Assembly (NCBI GenBank): GCA_014801065.1 | Contig: JAAVEX010000071.1 | Span: 1-7,065 of the forward strand | Origin: Barnesiella sp. | GTDB taxonomy: Bacteria; Bacteroidota; Bacteroidia; Bacteroidales; Muribaculaceae | Direction of reading: 5' to 3' | Length of the DNA: 7,065 nucleotides | Shown: piece after piece, positions 6,598 through 7,065 of the stretch | Position numbering within the stretch: the first letter of the stretch is position 1 | Layout of the letters: every line of letters starts with the position of its first letter | The notes under the pieces: model-generated | Told to the model about the DNA's origin: nothing | What the model saw: the letters and a program-made list of their open reading frames with translations, nothing else | Database searches by the model: none | Program-made: the position numbers and the translations under genes

Positions 6598-7065
6598 TTA
6601 TTTATGCCAGACGTGTTTTCGACGGAGGTAGTAATCTATCAGGATGTTTGGACGCTTGGGGTCAGTATGAAGCAGGTCGGTGTCGGGAAATGTTGTGTAG
6701 CTGCGACGCATCTTGGCAAAATCACGATGGGCGCGAACTATCGCACCTGCATTTTTAAAATCAAACGTTGCCATAAATTTAAGCCAGGCAATAGTATCAA
6801 GAAGCCGACGGCGAAACAATGTTGATCTGCGCGACGAATCCGGCAGATTCTTATAAAGCATCAGAAGGTTGTTGCGGAAATTGAGATATGTCTTACGCGG
6901 ATTTGAAGCATCAAGACTTCCTCCACCAAGATGATACACAGTTGATGCAGGCACCACACACACCTTCTTGCCCATCAGCTGTATGCGCCAGCAGAGATCA
7001 ATCTCCTCCATGTGGGCAAAAAAAGCTTCGTCAAGTCCACCTGCCTTTAGATAATCGGCCGTGCG
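6598..7065 (-). CDS. GT2-family glycosyltransferase, C-terminal part (5' end outside window)
   Basis: The frame stays open from 7065 to the TAA at 6598, giving 155 visible residues. The ATG at 7011 lies inside a conserved motif, so it is not the start. Residues read from the edge include GGLDEAFFAHMEEIDLCWRI, the acidic motif typical of the C-terminal half of family 2 (GT-A fold) transferases, where the first Glu/Asp pair is thought to act as catalytic base. GKKVCVVPASTVYHLGGGS follows, then a basic helical tail (about 85-150) ending in DYYLRRKHVWHK. The tail is cytosolic or membrane-peripheral with no clear membrane segment. Family members move sugars such as rhamnose or hexoses from nucleotide donors to lipid-linked or polysaccharide acceptors. 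Full-length relatives are usually about 330-350 residues, so more than half is missing, including the nucleotide-binding DxD region. It directly precedes the mannosidase gene, suggesting a shared transcript. Confidence 0.9.
   Translation of the reverse strand, partial: RTADYLKAGGLDEAFFAHMEEIDLCWRIQLMGKKVCVVPASTVYHLGGGSLDASNPRKTYLNFRNNLLMLYKNLPDSSRRSTLFRRRLLDTIAWLKFMATFDFKNAGAIVRAHRDFAKMRRSYTTFPDTDLLHTDPKRPNILIDYYLRRKHVWHK

Noticed and set aside
6218..6825. Overlapping + strand frames of 110-118 codons opposite GH125 and GT2
   Set aside because: They lie antisense to conserved enzyme motifs and have histidine/serine-rich, shadow-like composition.

Overview
The window looks like a chromosomal segment of a Bacteroidales bacterium, possibly a gut Muribaculaceae or Bacteroidaceae member; rank below order is a guess. 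The case rests on three intergenic regions carrying the Bacteroidetes-type -7 box TAnnTTTG, two of them with a TTTG -33 box 19-20 bp upstream. Shine-Dalgarno sequences are weak or absent, and the gene families are typical of the group (MltG, a PerM/AI-2E-family permease, a large MFSD1-like MFS carrier, GH125 mannosidase, GT2 glycosyltransferase). No mobile element, CRISPR array or integrase is visible.

Left end (1-445): a terminator for an unseen + strand gene left of the window, then a hairpin usable from both strands, then tRNA-Ser(GCU) on the - strand with its own promoter and a hairpin-bearing 5' leader.

Centre-left (446-3161): a small, acidic, unrecognised - strand gene lies divergent from mltG, which encodes the membrane-bound endolytic murein transglycosylase. 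mltG converges, with a 33 bp gap, on a - strand gene for a PerM/AI-2E-family membrane protein.

Centre-right (3162-5090): a 149 bp divergent intergenic region separates the permease from a + strand 565-residue MFS transporter. It carries a -7 box with no -33 box, plus a duplicated 9-mer. The MFS gene ends at a strong 19 bp rho-independent terminator.

Right end (5127-7065): a - strand pair, a GT2-type glycosyltransferase (5' part outside the window) followed after 13 bp by a secreted GH125 exo-alpha-1,6-mannosidase. This tight coupling of a glycan-building and a glycan-trimming enzyme is the most functionally suggestive arrangement here. Otherwise the genes look like core housekeeping or envelope functions in separate transcription units; I do not see a convincing new multi-gene system.
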